Below, piece by piece: positions 7,446-15,651 of a stretch of 64,000 bases of DNA. A program made the position numbers and the translations under genes. The DNA is from Flavobacteriaceae bacterium. GTDB lineage: Bacteria; Bacteroidota; Bacteroidia; Flavobacteriales; Flavobacteriaceae. The notes beneath the pieces are model-generated. The model ran no database searches. It was not told where the DNA came from and saw nothing but the letters and a program-made list of their open reading frames with translations. The stretch's first letter is position 1. Each line of letters opens with the position of its first letter. The stretch spans positions 14,783 to 78,782 of the forward strand of contig JAKISG010000009.1 of the NCBI GenBank assembly GCA_021648755.1, given 5' to 3'.

Positions 7446-10076
7446 TCATATCGTTTTTAAACTTTCTTCTAAAGTTTTAATTTTTACAAGAGCGTCAGCT
7501 TCTTTTTTTCTTTCAATTAAAATTACTTTTTCTGGTGCGTTGTTCACAAAACGTTCATTAGATAGTTTTTTTTGAACACCAATTAAAAAACCTTTAGTGT
7601 ATTTTAATTCTTCTTCTAATTTTTTTTTCTCTGCTTCTATATCTATATTTTCGCTAAACGGAATGTAATATGCATTAGATTTTACTCTAAAAGAGATTGC
7701 ATTTTCTACTTTTTGGGTAACTGTTGAAAATACAGATATATTACATAACTTAGAAATCACTGTATTAAAATTAGAAGTTACATCCTCATTTTTAAGTATA
7801 AATAAATTTATTTTTTCTTTAAAAGCAATGTTTTTTTCTTTACGAATATTTCGTACTGCAGTAACTACCTCTGAAAAATAATCAAAATCGTTTATTAAAT
7901 TTGTATCAAAAGTAGTCTTAATAGGGTAGTCTGAAATAATTAAGGCAGTCTCTTTTGTTCGTGTCTTTATATGTTGCCAAATTTCTTCGGTTAAAAATGG
8001 CATAAACGGATGTAATATTTTTATATTATCTTCTAAAAATGTAATTGTTTCTTTATAAGTTACAGCATCTATTGGTTGTCCAAAAGCGGGTTTAATCATT
8101 TCTAAATACCAAGAAGAAAAATCGTTCCATATTAATTTATAGATTGCTGTAAGTGCATCTGAAAGTCTATATTTCTCAAATTGCTCATCTACAAAGTGTA
8201 AAACGGATTGAAATTTTACTTTATACCATTCAATTGCAATTTTAGCGGTTTTAGGTTGTTCAATTATATCTGAAACTTCCCAAGATTTTATTAATCGAAA
8301 GCCATTCCATATTTTATTTGCAAAATTTCGACCTTGCGACATTAGTTGTTCATCAAACATTAAATCGTTTCCTGCTGCTGCAGACATTAATATCCCTGAA
8401 CGAACACCGTCTGCTCCATATGTTGCAATTAGATCTAATGGATCTGGTGAGTTACCTAAAGATTTAGACATTTTTTGGCGTTGTTTATCACGCACAATAC
8501 CTGTTAGGTATACCTTCTTAAATGGCTTTTCGTTTCTAAATTCATATCCAGAAAATAACATTCGTGCCACCCAAAAGAATAAAATATCTGGACCTGTCAC
8601 TAAATCGTTTGTTGGATAATAATAATTTATCTCCTCATTTTCGGGTTCATTAATACCGTTAAAAACTGAAATTGGCCATAACCATGATGAGAACCAAGTA
8701 TCTAACACATCGTTATCTTGTACTAATTCTGTGGTTTTTAAATTTTGATTGTTCGTCTTTTTCTTTGCTAAAATAAGAGCTTCTTCTATATTATTTGCTA
8801 CTACAAAATCATGTTGCCCATCTCCATAATAATAAGCAGGAATTCTTTGTCCCCAAAATAGTTGACGTGAAATATTCCAATCTCTAATATTTTCTAGCCA
8901 ATGTTTATAAGTTGCTTCAAACTTATTTGGTATTAGTTCTACTTCTTTCGTTTCTAAAACTGCTTTTTTTGCTGGCTCTACCAGTTTTTCCATTTTTAAA
9001 AACCATTGTTCTGAAATTTTGGGTTCTATAACAGCTTTAGTTCTTTCACTGGTTCCTACTTTATGTATATGATTTTCGGTTTTAACTAAAACGCCTAACT
9101 CTTCTAATTCTTTAACAATTTCTTTTCTTACTACAAAGCGGTCTTTACCTTTATAATGTAATCCGTAATTATTTAAAGTAGCATCATCATTAAAGATATC
9201 TATCACTTCTAATTGGTGCTTCTCCCCTATTACTTTATCATTTGGATCGTGAGCAGGTGTTATTTTTAAACTACCTGTACCAAACTCCATATCTACATAA
9301 TCATCTTCTATAATAGGTATTACTCTATTAGATATAGGTACAATAGCCTTTTTACCTTTTAAATGTTTAAATCGTTCATCATTTGGGTTTACACAAATTG
9401 CAACATCTCCTAAAATAGTTTCTGGTCTTGTAGTTGCAATTTGAATATCATTTTCTTCGCCTTCAATTTTATAATTAATATAGTACAATTTTCCTTGACG
9501 TTCTTTAAAAATGACCTCTTCATCACTTAAAGTTGTCTTTGCTTCTGGATCCCAATTTACCATTCGGTATCCTTTATAGATATATCCTTTATTATAGAGG
9601 TCAATAAAAACTTTAATTACCTGTTTAGACATATTATCTTCTAAAGTAAACTTTGTTCTATCCCAATCACAAGATGCTCCTAACTTTTGTAATTGTTTTA
9701 AAATGATACCTCCATATTTATCCGTCCATTCCCAAGCATGTTTTAAAAATTCTTCTCTCGATAAATCTTCTTTATTAATACCTTGTTCTTTTAATTTTGC
9801 GACTACTTTTGCTTCTGTAGCAATAGATGCATGATCGGTCCCTGGAACCCAGCAAGCATTAAACCCCAACATTCTAGAGCGTCTAATTAACACATCTTGT
9901 ATGGTGTTGTTTAACATATGCCCCATATGTAAAACCCCTGTAACATTTGGTGGTGGAATTACAATGGTATAAGGTTCTCTTTTATCTGGTTTAGAACTAA
10001 AATACTTATTTTCTAACCAGTATTTATACCATTTATTTTCTACATCTTTTGGATTATATTTTGTTGGAATATTCAT
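7446..10076 (-). CDS. valS: Valyl-tRNA synthetase
   Basis: ValS charges tRNA-Val with valine in the cytoplasm. The 876-residue length is usual for Bacteroidota. Visible landmarks are the HIGH-type motif HMGH (about residues 50-53, within PPNVTGVLHMGHMLNN), the CP1 editing domain with TTRPETILGD near 215 and ITPAHDPND near 275, the KMSKS motif in KQRQKMSKSLGNSPDP (about 535), an anticodon-binding domain, and a C-terminal coiled coil (about 805-876). It is monocistronic, with a TAAATTTG -7-like box (minus strand, 10120-10113) about 40 bases upstream. Confidence 0.97.
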   Translation of the reverse strand: MNIPTKYNPKDVENKWYKYWLENKYFSSKPDKREPYTIVIPPPNVTGVLHMGHMLNNTIQDVLIRRSRMLGFNACWVPGTDHASIATEAKVVAKLKEQGINKEDLSREEFLKHAWEWTDKYGGIILKQLQKLGASCDWDRTKFTLEDNMSKQVIKVFIDLYNKGYIYKGYRMVNWDPEAKTTLSDEEVIFKERQGKLYYINYKIEGEENDIQIATTRPETILGDVAICVNPNDERFKHLKGKKAIVPISNRVIPIIEDDYVDMEFGTGSLKITPAHDPNDKVIGEKHQLEVIDIFNDDATLNNYGLHYKGKDRFVVRKEIVKELEELGVLVKTENHIHKVGTSERTKAVIEPKISEQWFLKMEKLVEPAKKAVLETKEVELIPNKFEATYKHWLENIRDWNISRQLFWGQRIPAYYYGDGQHDFVVANNIEEALILAKKKTNNQNLKTTELVQDNDVLDTWFSSWLWPISVFNGINEPENEEINYYYPTNDLVTGPDILFFWVARMLFSGYEFRNEKPFKKVYLTGIVRDKQRQKMSKSLGNSPDPLDLIATYGADGVRSGILMSAAAGNDLMFDEQLMSQGRNFANKIWNGFRLIKSWEVSDIIEQPKTAKIAIEWYKVKFQSVLHFVDEQFEKYRLSDALTAIYKLIWNDFSSWYLEMIKPAFGQPIDAVTYKETITFLEDNIKILHPFMPFLTEEIWQHIKTRTKETALIISDYPIKTTFDTNLINDFDYFSEVVTAVRNIRKEKNIAFKEKINLFILKNEDVTSNFNTVISKLCNISVFSTVTQKVENAISFRVKSNAYYIPFSENIDIEAEKKKLEEELKYTKGFLIGVQKKLSNERFVNNAPEKVILIERKKEADALVKIKTLEESLKTI

Positions 10077-10185
10077 TTTGGTACGCTATTTGCTTTTCTA
10101 AAATTGAATGCGCAAATTTACAATTAATTTAACGTTTATAAATTAAAAAAATATACTAACTTTACACTTTTAAATTTACATACCA

Positions 10186-10659
10186 ATGAAAAAAATATCT
10201 ATTCTATTATTTATCGGAGTTTTAGCAATTAGTGTTAATGCTCAAAAAAAAATAAAAAATTCTAATAGCGATGAATTTACCATAAAGGCAGATCCAAATG
10301 CTGGGATTTTTGAGTTTGAAACTGAAACTGTTGATTACGGTACAATTGTTCAAAATTCTGATGGCGCTCGTGCTTTTAAATTTACAAATGTTGGAAAATC
10401 ACCAATAATTATAGCTAAAGCAAAAGGTAGTTGTGGCTGTACCGTACCTTCATGGCCTAAAAAACCTATTATGCCTGGAGAAACTGCTGAAATTGAAGTA
10501 AAATATACAACTAGTAAATTAGGTAGAATTTCTAAAAGCATTACACTTTATTCTAATGCTTCAGAAAAAACAAAAATAATTAGAATTATCGGCAATGTTA
10601 TAAAGGATGTCGATGAAAAATCTTTAGAAAAACCTAAAAGTATAATGTCTTCTAATTAA
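10186..10659 (+). CDS. DUF1573 domain protein, exported
   Basis: The 157-residue protein has a signal peptide (about residues 1-19, ending VNAQ) and one DUF1573 domain (about 42-140). The domain shows the usual DYGTIVQ start, AFKFTNVGKSPI, the GSCGCTVPSWPKKPI motif with paired cysteines, and a final beta-strand region. DUF1573 is an Ig-like domain common in Bacteroidota envelope proteins; no specific activity is established. It is monocistronic, with a TAACTTTA -7-like box about 25 bases before the ATG. Confidence 0.85.
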   Translation: MKKISILLFIGVLAISVNAQKKIKNSNSDEFTIKADPNAGIFEFETETVDYGTIVQNSDGARAFKFTNVGKSPIIIAKAKGSCGCTVPSWPKKPIMPGETAEIEVKYTTSKLGRISKSITLYSNASEKTKIIRIIGNVIKDVDEKSLEKPKSIMSSN

Positions 10660-10764
10660 AAATTAGGTTATTGACAAAACTAGATCTGAAGTTTTAGCTA
10701 TTTTGAACTTGATCGATAAAATACAGTTAGGTCTAAAAAAATAATGCTACTAATTTATTTCTAA

Positions 10765-10872
10765 ACGCTAGTTATTTTAGGAGGTGGATTTGATGATAAA
10801 AATATAGTTATCGCTAAATATGAAGATGATAGTTCTAGAAAAGCAACCTACAATCTAAAAATTCAAGTCTAA
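10765..10872 (+). pseudogene. Possible gene remnant between DUF1573 gene and mnmE
   Basis: The 35 codons ending in TAA at 10870-10872 read like the C-terminus of a beta-rich protein (VILGGGFDDKNIVIAKYEDD followed by SSRKATYNLKIQV), but no start codon and no continuing frame lie upstream. A second short open piece (SEVLAILNLIDKIQLGLKK) ends near 10743. I read 10660-10938 as possibly decayed sequence; I do not recognise the family. Confidence 0.25.
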
Positions 10873-10938
10873 TAAATTTCATTAACTTTTACGTATCTTA
10901 AGTAAGATTGTATATTTACTCTATATATACTATTAATT

Positions 10939-12330
10939 TTGAAAAGACAAGTCAACAATAATACCATTATAGCATTAGCAACTTCTTCTGGAGTTGGCGC
11001 AATTGCTATAATACGAATCTCTGGAGAAAATGCAATTACTATTGTAAATCAGTATTTTAAATCTAAATTTGGAAATAAAAATTTAACAAAAGTAAAATCA
11101 CACACCATACATTTAGGTAATATTATTGATGGCAAAAAAATTATTGATCAAGTTTTAGTTTCTATTTTTAAAGCACCTCACTCCTACACTAGCGAAAATG
11201 TAGTCGAAATAAATTGCCATGGCTCTGTATATATTCAACAAGAAATTATACAACTATTTCTAAAAAACGGTGTAAGAAATGCAAATGCAGGAGAATTTAC
11301 TTTACGTGCTTTTTTAAACGGAAAAATGGACTTAAGCCAGGCAGAAGCTGTAACTGACTTAATTGCAAGTAATAGCAAAGCATCCCACCAAATTGCATTA
11401 CAACAAATGCGTGGTGGTTTTGCAAATGAAATTCAATTACTAAGACAAGAACTCTTAAATTTTGCGAGTTTAATAGAATTAGAATTAGATTTTGCAGAAG
11501 AAGATGTAGCCTTTGCAGATCAAACTCAATTTATTACTCTAGTTATCAAAATTACAGCGGTTTTAAAACAATTAATTGATAGTTTTGCTATTGGTAATGT
11601 GCTAAAGAACGGAATTTCAATAGTAATAGTTGGAGAGCCAAATGTTGGTAAATCTACATTGTTAAATGCTTTATTAAATGAAGAAAAAGCAATTGTTAGT
11701 GACATTGCTGGTACGACCAGAGATGCAATTGAAGATGTCTTAAATATTAACGGTATCACTTTTAGATTTATAGACACCGCAGGAATAAGAAGCACTAAAG
11801 ATGTTATTGAAAATATTGGTATTCAAAAAACATATGAAAACATTACAAAAGCACAGTTGGTTTTGTTACTTATTGATGCTGTAAAAATAAAAAACAACGC
11901 TACAACTACTAGAGAAAAATTACAAAAAAAATATCCTAATAAAAAAATTATAACTATTATTAATAAAATTGATTTGTTAACAGCTATAGAAATTCAAAAA
12001 TTAAAATTAAATATCCAAAACCCTATTTTAATTTCCTCCAAAGAAAAAATAGGTATCCATCAACTAAAAGAAGAGTTAACTAAACTAGCAAATATTGGCT
12101 CTCTAAGCAATAACCAAACTATCGTTAGTAATTCACGCCACTTTGAGGCCTTAAGCAATGCCCTAACTTCTATTAAAGAAGTACAAAAAGGAATTAATAA
12201 CAATATATCATCCGATCTTTTTACAACTGATATTCGTAATGCATTACATCATCTTGGTCTTATCTCTGGTGAAGTTACAACCGAAGATTTATTAGGTAAT
12301 ATTTTTGCTAATTTCTGTATCGGAAAGTAA
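10939..12330 (+). CDS. mnmE: tRNA uridine-5-carboxymethylaminomethyl modification GTPase MnmE
   Basis: MnmE works with MnmG to modify the wobble uridine of several tRNAs. The 463-residue protein has the N-terminal folate-binding TrmE domain (from TIIALATSSGVGAIAIIRISG), a helical domain, and an inserted G domain with G1 GEPNVGKST (about 231-239), DTAG (about 279) and NKID (about 343), and the invariant C-terminal FCIGK. The start is a TTG at 10939; no ATG lies before the conserved N-terminus, and ATT/ATA codons upstream are less likely. The last codons and stop form the left copy of the direct repeat that bounds the genomic island, so the gene stays intact after insertion. Confidence 0.95.
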   Translation: MKRQVNNNTIIALATSSGVGAIAIIRISGENAITIVNQYFKSKFGNKNLTKVKSHTIHLGNIIDGKKIIDQVLVSIFKAPHSYTSENVVEINCHGSVYIQQEIIQLFLKNGVRNANAGEFTLRAFLNGKMDLSQAEAVTDLIASNSKASHQIALQQMRGGFANEIQLLRQELLNFASLIELELDFAEEDVAFADQTQFITLVIKITAVLKQLIDSFAIGNVLKNGISIVIVGEPNVGKSTLLNALLNEEKAIVSDIAGTTRDAIEDVLNINGITFRFIDTAGIRSTKDVIENIGIQKTYENITKAQLVLLLIDAVKIKNNATTTREKLQKKYPNKKIITIINKIDLLTAIEIQKLKLNIQNPILISSKEKIGIHQLKEELTKLANIGSLSNNQTIVSNSRHFEALSNALTSIKEVQKGINNNISSDLFTTDIRNALHHLGLISGEVTTEDLLGNIFANFCIGK

Positions 12331-12334
12331 CCAA
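12312..12334 (+). repeat. Left attachment-site repeat (attL) at the mnmE stop codon
   Basis: This copy contains TGTATCGGAAAGTAACC and spans the codons for Cys-Ile-Gly-Lys, the TAA stop and four bases beyond. It differs at two positions from the copy at 21712-21734. The published SGI1 target TTCTGTATTGGGAAGTAA is the same coding position of mnmE with the same reading (FCIGK-stop). Confidence 0.75.
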
Positions 12335-12361
12335 CACAAACAAAATAAATAAAAAACGACT

Positions 12362-12405
12362 AAAAACCCTACTGAAACACTTGTTTTAGTAGAGTTTTTC
12401 TTTTT
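12362..12405 (+). terminator. Intrinsic terminator after mnmE
   Basis: An imperfect 17-bp stem (12362-12378 with 12383-12399) carries the core CCTACT/AGTAG and is followed by TTTTTCTTTTT. It lies inside the island repeat, 30 bases after the mnmE stop, so island DNA now provides the terminator for mnmE. Confidence 0.6.
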
Positions 12406-12467
12406 CTGGAATGTCTTACCTTTGATGTGACGATTTTTTATAGCACATAAATTTATATATTTGAATT

Positions 12468-12705
12468 ATGGCAAAAAAGAAGTATGACAATGAATTTAAG
12501 GTTATGATAGTAGAGTTATTACAATCAGGCATTAAGACACAACAAGTAAGTGATGAATAGATAGAAAGGTTGTAGGTTGGACGTTAAGTGAAGATATGAC
12601 TACTGAAAATACTATTTTAAAAACTTGGATAAATGCTTCTAAAAACAGAAATATTGCTACTAGTTTTATTTTTCATTCAGGTATAAAAAAAAAGAACTAC
12701 CTTTG
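12468..12705 (+). pseudogene. IS3-family transposase scar (internally deleted)
   Basis: ATG at 12468 opens a 30-codon OrfA start (KKKYDNEFKVMIVELLQSG) typical of the HTH of IS3-family transposases, which stops at 12558. From 12560 the sequence reads as the middle of the OrfB DDE integrase domain (DRKVVGWTLSEDMTTENTI, then ATSFIFHSG), ending at 12705 with a premature stop after HSG. Everything between the two parts, about 800 bases in a normal element, is missing, as is the 3' end. TACCTTTGATG occurs on both flanks (12417-12427 and 12698-12708). The element cannot move. Confidence 0.75.
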
Positions 12706-12731
12706 ATGCTATCAAATGATACTATCATAAA

Positions 12732-13691
12732 ATGAAACCACCGTATAAAATAACTGATACAATACTACAATTAGTTGTAGATATATCCGAGAAATTAGGA
12801 GAAGTAAAGGCTACACACTTATACAAACCACCTACTGAATTACGAAAAAAGAACCGTATTAAAACAATACAATCTTCGTTAGAGATAGAAGGAAATACAC
12901 TTACCGAAGAACAGATTACTGCTTTACTTGATAATAAACGAGTGTTAGCCCCTCAAAAAGATATAGTTGAGGTTCAAAATGCTATAAAAGTATATGAGCA
13001 ATTAAACGCCTTTAATCCTAATAAATTAAAAGACTTAGAAAAAGCACACGGTTTGTTAATGCAGGGATTAATAGCAGAAGCAGGCAAATTACGATTAAAA
13101 AATGTAGGTATTGTAAAAGGGGCAAAAATTGAGCATATTGCACCAAACGGAAGTATGGTAAAAGGTTTAATGAATGATTTATTTAACTATTTAAAAACAG
13201 ATAAAGATATACTACTTATAAAAAGCTGTGTGTTTCATTATGAATTAGAGTTTATACACCCTTTTATAGACGGAAACGGCAGAATGGGGAGATTATGGCA
13301 AACACTTATTTTAATGCAACAATACCCAGTATTTGAGTATTTACCAGTAGAATTATTAATAAAAGAAAATCAAGTAGCTTATTACAATGCATTGAGCAAA
13401 TCCGATAAAACGGGTAATTCTACCCCTTTTATTACTTTTATGCTAAATATTATTTTACAAGCATTAAACAACCTATTGCAAACACAAAACCGAACACTAA
13501 AAGTACAGGATAGAGTAGCATTGTATAAAGATGTAGCACAACAAAAACATTTTACCCGTAAAGATTATTTAAACCATTTTAAGAAAATTGCTCAAGCAAC
13601 AGCAAGTAGAGACCTTAAATGGGCGGTAGAACAAGATATTTTAGTTAAATTTGGCGAAAACAGATTAACAAAATACAAGTATAAAATGTAA
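12732..13691 (+). CDS. Fic family protein (class II, self-inhibited)
   Basis: Fic proteins usually transfer AMP from ATP to a hydroxyl side chain of a target protein. The 319-residue protein has the full active-site motif HPFIDGNGRMGR (about residues 176-187) and, N-terminal to it, the inhibitory-helix motif SSLEIEGN (about 47-54, matching S/T-x-x-x-E-G/N), which defines class II. A C-terminal winged-helix-like region (about 255-319) follows. It is an intact gene inside the mnmE island, just after the IS3 scar, and upstream of the restriction-modification remains. Fic genes are common passengers near type I systems. The target is unknown. Confidence 0.9.
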   Translation: MKPPYKITDTILQLVVDISEKLGEVKATHLYKPPTELRKKNRIKTIQSSLEIEGNTLTEEQITALLDNKRVLAPQKDIVEVQNAIKVYEQLNAFNPNKLKDLEKAHGLLMQGLIAEAGKLRLKNVGIVKGAKIEHIAPNGSMVKGLMNDLFNYLKTDKDILLIKSCVFHYELEFIHPFIDGNGRMGRLWQTLILMQQYPVFEYLPVELLIKENQVAYYNALSKSDKTGNSTPFITFMLNIILQALNNLLQTQNRTLKVQDRVALYKDVAQQKHFTRKDYLNHFKKIAQATASRDLKWAVEQDILVKFGENRLTKYKYKM

Positions 13692-13752
13692 TTTATTTAG
13701 TAGTTCTGTTTGGAGATATTAGTAGTATAATTTGCTGTGTTTTACAAGTATA

Positions 13753-13786
13753 TCTGTACCTTATTTGTACCTTTACACTATAACTA
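13753..13786 (+). repeat. Internal copy of the TTTGTACC repeat (possible integrase arm site)
   Basis: This 34-base stretch matches 21656-21689 at about 30 positions in the same orientation. Each copy holds two direct units of TnTGTACC spaced by one helical turn (10-11 bases). Paired short direct repeats near an attachment site are what tyrosine-integrase arm sites look like. This copy lies just before the DUF3987-like relic. Confidence 0.5.
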
Positions 13787-13795
13787 CTAAATGAC

Positions 13796-14133
13796 CATTT
13801 CAAAGAATTATCTAATATTGTATTACAATTAATTGACTTTCTACAATCTCAAAAAACGATTGTTCATCTAAGCAGAGAACAATGGATACCATTAATTATA
13901 CAGGACAGCAATGGTTAAATGAAGTTACTATTTTTACAGGAGAAGAAGCCAGTAGCGTAGTAAAAAGGTTAGTGCTTATTCTGTATCGTATCACTATGAT
14001 ATTTACAGCACTTCGCAAATTTGAAAACGGAGATATGTCAGAAGAGGTAATCTTAGATGAATTACTTAAAAACCTACTGAATACCTTGCTTACACAACCA
14101 AGTTTTGGACATTATGAAAAAGTAAGCCAATAG
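13796..14133 (+). pseudogene. Frameshifted relic of a DUF3987-like mobile-element protein
   Basis: Two frames join into one C-terminal protein fragment. From 13796 the first frame reads ELSNIVLQLIDFLQSQKTI and then LSREQW; from about 13882 the next frame reads QQWLNEVTIFTGEEASSVVK and then RLVLILYRITMIFTALRKFENG. The order and motifs (REQW, EEASS, R-hydrophobic-R, TALRxFE) resemble the C-terminal part of DUF3987 proteins, helicase/primase-associated proteins of Bacteroidota mobile elements. The 83-codon open frame is therefore not an intact gene. Confidence 0.5.
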
Positions 14134-14252
14134 TCTCAAAGTTTAAGTTTTGCAAACTTTGCACTTTTCACATTTAAACTTGTTCTTTTTTCTTTTGTTT
14201 TCATTACATTTGTTCTTTATTGACAAACCAATATAATATAAATACCTAAGTA

Positions 14253-14555
14253 ATGAACAAATTCGGATATTTAATTCGTACTAACAGAGAGAAAGGAGAA
14301 ATGCTTTTAAGGCATCTTTCGGCTCAATTAGATATTGATACAGCAATGTTGAGTAAAATTGAAAGAGGAGAAAAAATTGCTAAGAAAGAACACGTAAAAC
14401 AGTTAGCCAAAATTTTCAAATTAGATTATAAGGAACTTATAGCATTATGGTTGGCAGATAAAGTATTCTTGTTAGTAGAAAATGAAGAACAAGCAATACA
14501 AGCCCTTAATATTGCAGAAAAAGAGATTACAAATAGTATAAAAAAGACTAAATGA
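14253..14555 (+). CDS. XRE-family helix-turn-helix regulator
   Basis: The 100-residue protein has a Cro/CI-type helix-turn-helix over about residues 5-62 (LRHLSAQLDIDTAMLSKIER is the recognition region) and a short C-terminal helical tail. Its stop overlaps the hsdM start (ATGA), so the two are translationally coupled. This placement upstream of hsdM is typical of control proteins of type I restriction-modification operons. It appears intact although the downstream operon is deleted. Confidence 0.8.
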   Translation: MNKFGYLIRTNREKGEMLLRHLSAQLDIDTAMLSKIERGEKIAKKEHVKQLAKIFKLDYKELIALWLADKVFLLVENEEQAIQALNIAEKEITNSIKKTK

Positions 14556-15436
14556 ACCACACACAACATAAAGCCATTGTAAATTTTATTTGGAGCATTG
14601 CAGATGATGTTTTAAGAGACGTTTACACAAGAGGTAAATACAGAGATATAATTCTACCTTTTACCGTATTAAGACGTTTAGATGCTATTTTAGAACCGAG
14701 CAAAGACAAGGTTTTAGAAATGCACCAAAAACTAAACGAAATGAAAATAGATAACCAAGCACCGCAATTAAGCAGAACAAGTGGTTATGTGTTTTATAAC
14801 ACGTCTAATTATACTTTTAAAAAATTACTAAACGAACCAAGTAATATCCGTCAGAATTTAGAAGTCTATTTAGATGGGTTTAGTATCAATGTACAAGATA
14901 TTATCAGCAAGTTTAAACTACGTAATCAATTAGAAACTTTAGAAGAAGGAGATATTACTTTTGCTTTAATAGAAAAATTTTGTTCAAGTGATATAAATGT
15001 AAGTCCAGAGCCTACAACCGATAAAGACGGTAATACCGTTTTAGATGGACTATCTAATTTAGGAATGGGTTATGTGTTTGAAGAATTGATACGAAAGTTC
15101 AATGAAGAAAACAATGAAGAAGCAGGAGAACACTTTACACCAAGAGAGATAATACAATTAATGACCCATCTTATTTTTGAACCTGTAAAAGGGAAAATAA
15201 AAGACGGTACCTATTTAATTTATGACCCTGCCTGCGGTAGTGGTGGTATGCTTACTGAAGCAGAACATTTTGCAAAGCAAATAAATCCTAAAGCAACTTT
15301 TCATTTATACGGTCAAGAAGTAAATCCCGAAACTTATGCTATCTGTAAAGCAGATATGCTAATAAAAGATGAAGACCCAGAGAAAATTGCATACGGTTCT
15401 ACATTAAGTAAAGATGGTTTTTCAAACATACAATAA
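14552..15436 (+). pseudogene. hsdM: Truncated HsdM, type I restriction-modification methyltransferase subunit
   Basis: The 294 codons carry the N-terminal helical domain (HKAIVNFIWSIADDVLRDVY at the start), GMGYVFEELIRKFNEE, HFTPREII, and the SAM-binding motif I DPACGSGGM (about residues 225-233). The frame then reaches GSTLSKDGFSNIQ and stops, exactly before the part where the catalytic motif IV (NPPY/F) should follow. A full HsdM is about 500 residues, so roughly 200 residues are missing. The remaining protein cannot methylate DNA. The deletion joins directly to the end of hsdS. Confidence 0.85.
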
Positions 15437-15608
15437 TAATTATTATGTTGCTGTTCCACCAGAACAAGTACAAATATTAAAGAAAATCAAAACAGGAACC
15501 AATAAAATAGACCAAGCCATAAGCAAACCCGAAAAAGAAATAGCGTTACTACAAGAATACCAAAAATCAATGATAGCAGAAGCGGTATTAGGTAAAGTAA
15601 GTATATAA
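15430..15608 (+). pseudogene. hsdS: C-terminal remnant of HsdS specificity subunit
   Basis: From about 15430 the sequence reads as the last 58 codons of a type I specificity subunit: YYVAVPPEQVQILKKIKTGT, then a coiled coil and the typical ending EYQKSMIAEAVLGKV. No start or target-recognition domain is present. It is in a different frame from hsdM, and both are parts of one deletion of perhaps 1.5-2 kb that removed the end of hsdM and most of hsdS. No hsdR is seen in the window. Confidence 0.75.
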
Positions 15609-15617
15609 AAAGCAACT

Positions 15618-15634
15618 GTTCGGAAATTCCGAAC
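15618..15634. promoter_or_regulatory. Perfect 17-bp palindrome before rhuM
   Basis: GTTCGGAAATTCCGAAC is a perfect inverted repeat (eight-base arms, one central base) lying 18 bases before the RhuM ATG. It is GC-richer than its surroundings. It could be an operator for a dimeric regulator such as the upstream XRE protein, or a short RNA hairpin between hsdS and rhuM. There is no T tract, so it is not a terminator. Confidence 0.45.
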
Positions 15635-15651
15635 GGTTCAAAATTAAAAGA

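Noticed and set aside
13882..14133. Intact 83-residue gene
   Set aside because: Protein-like sequence continues upstream in another frame, and the ATG lies mid-domain, so it is a frameshifted relic and not a small gene.
15414..15608. Intact 64-residue gene
   Set aside because: Its codons from about 15430 are the end of HsdS and those before are the out-of-frame end of hsdM; it results from a deletion.
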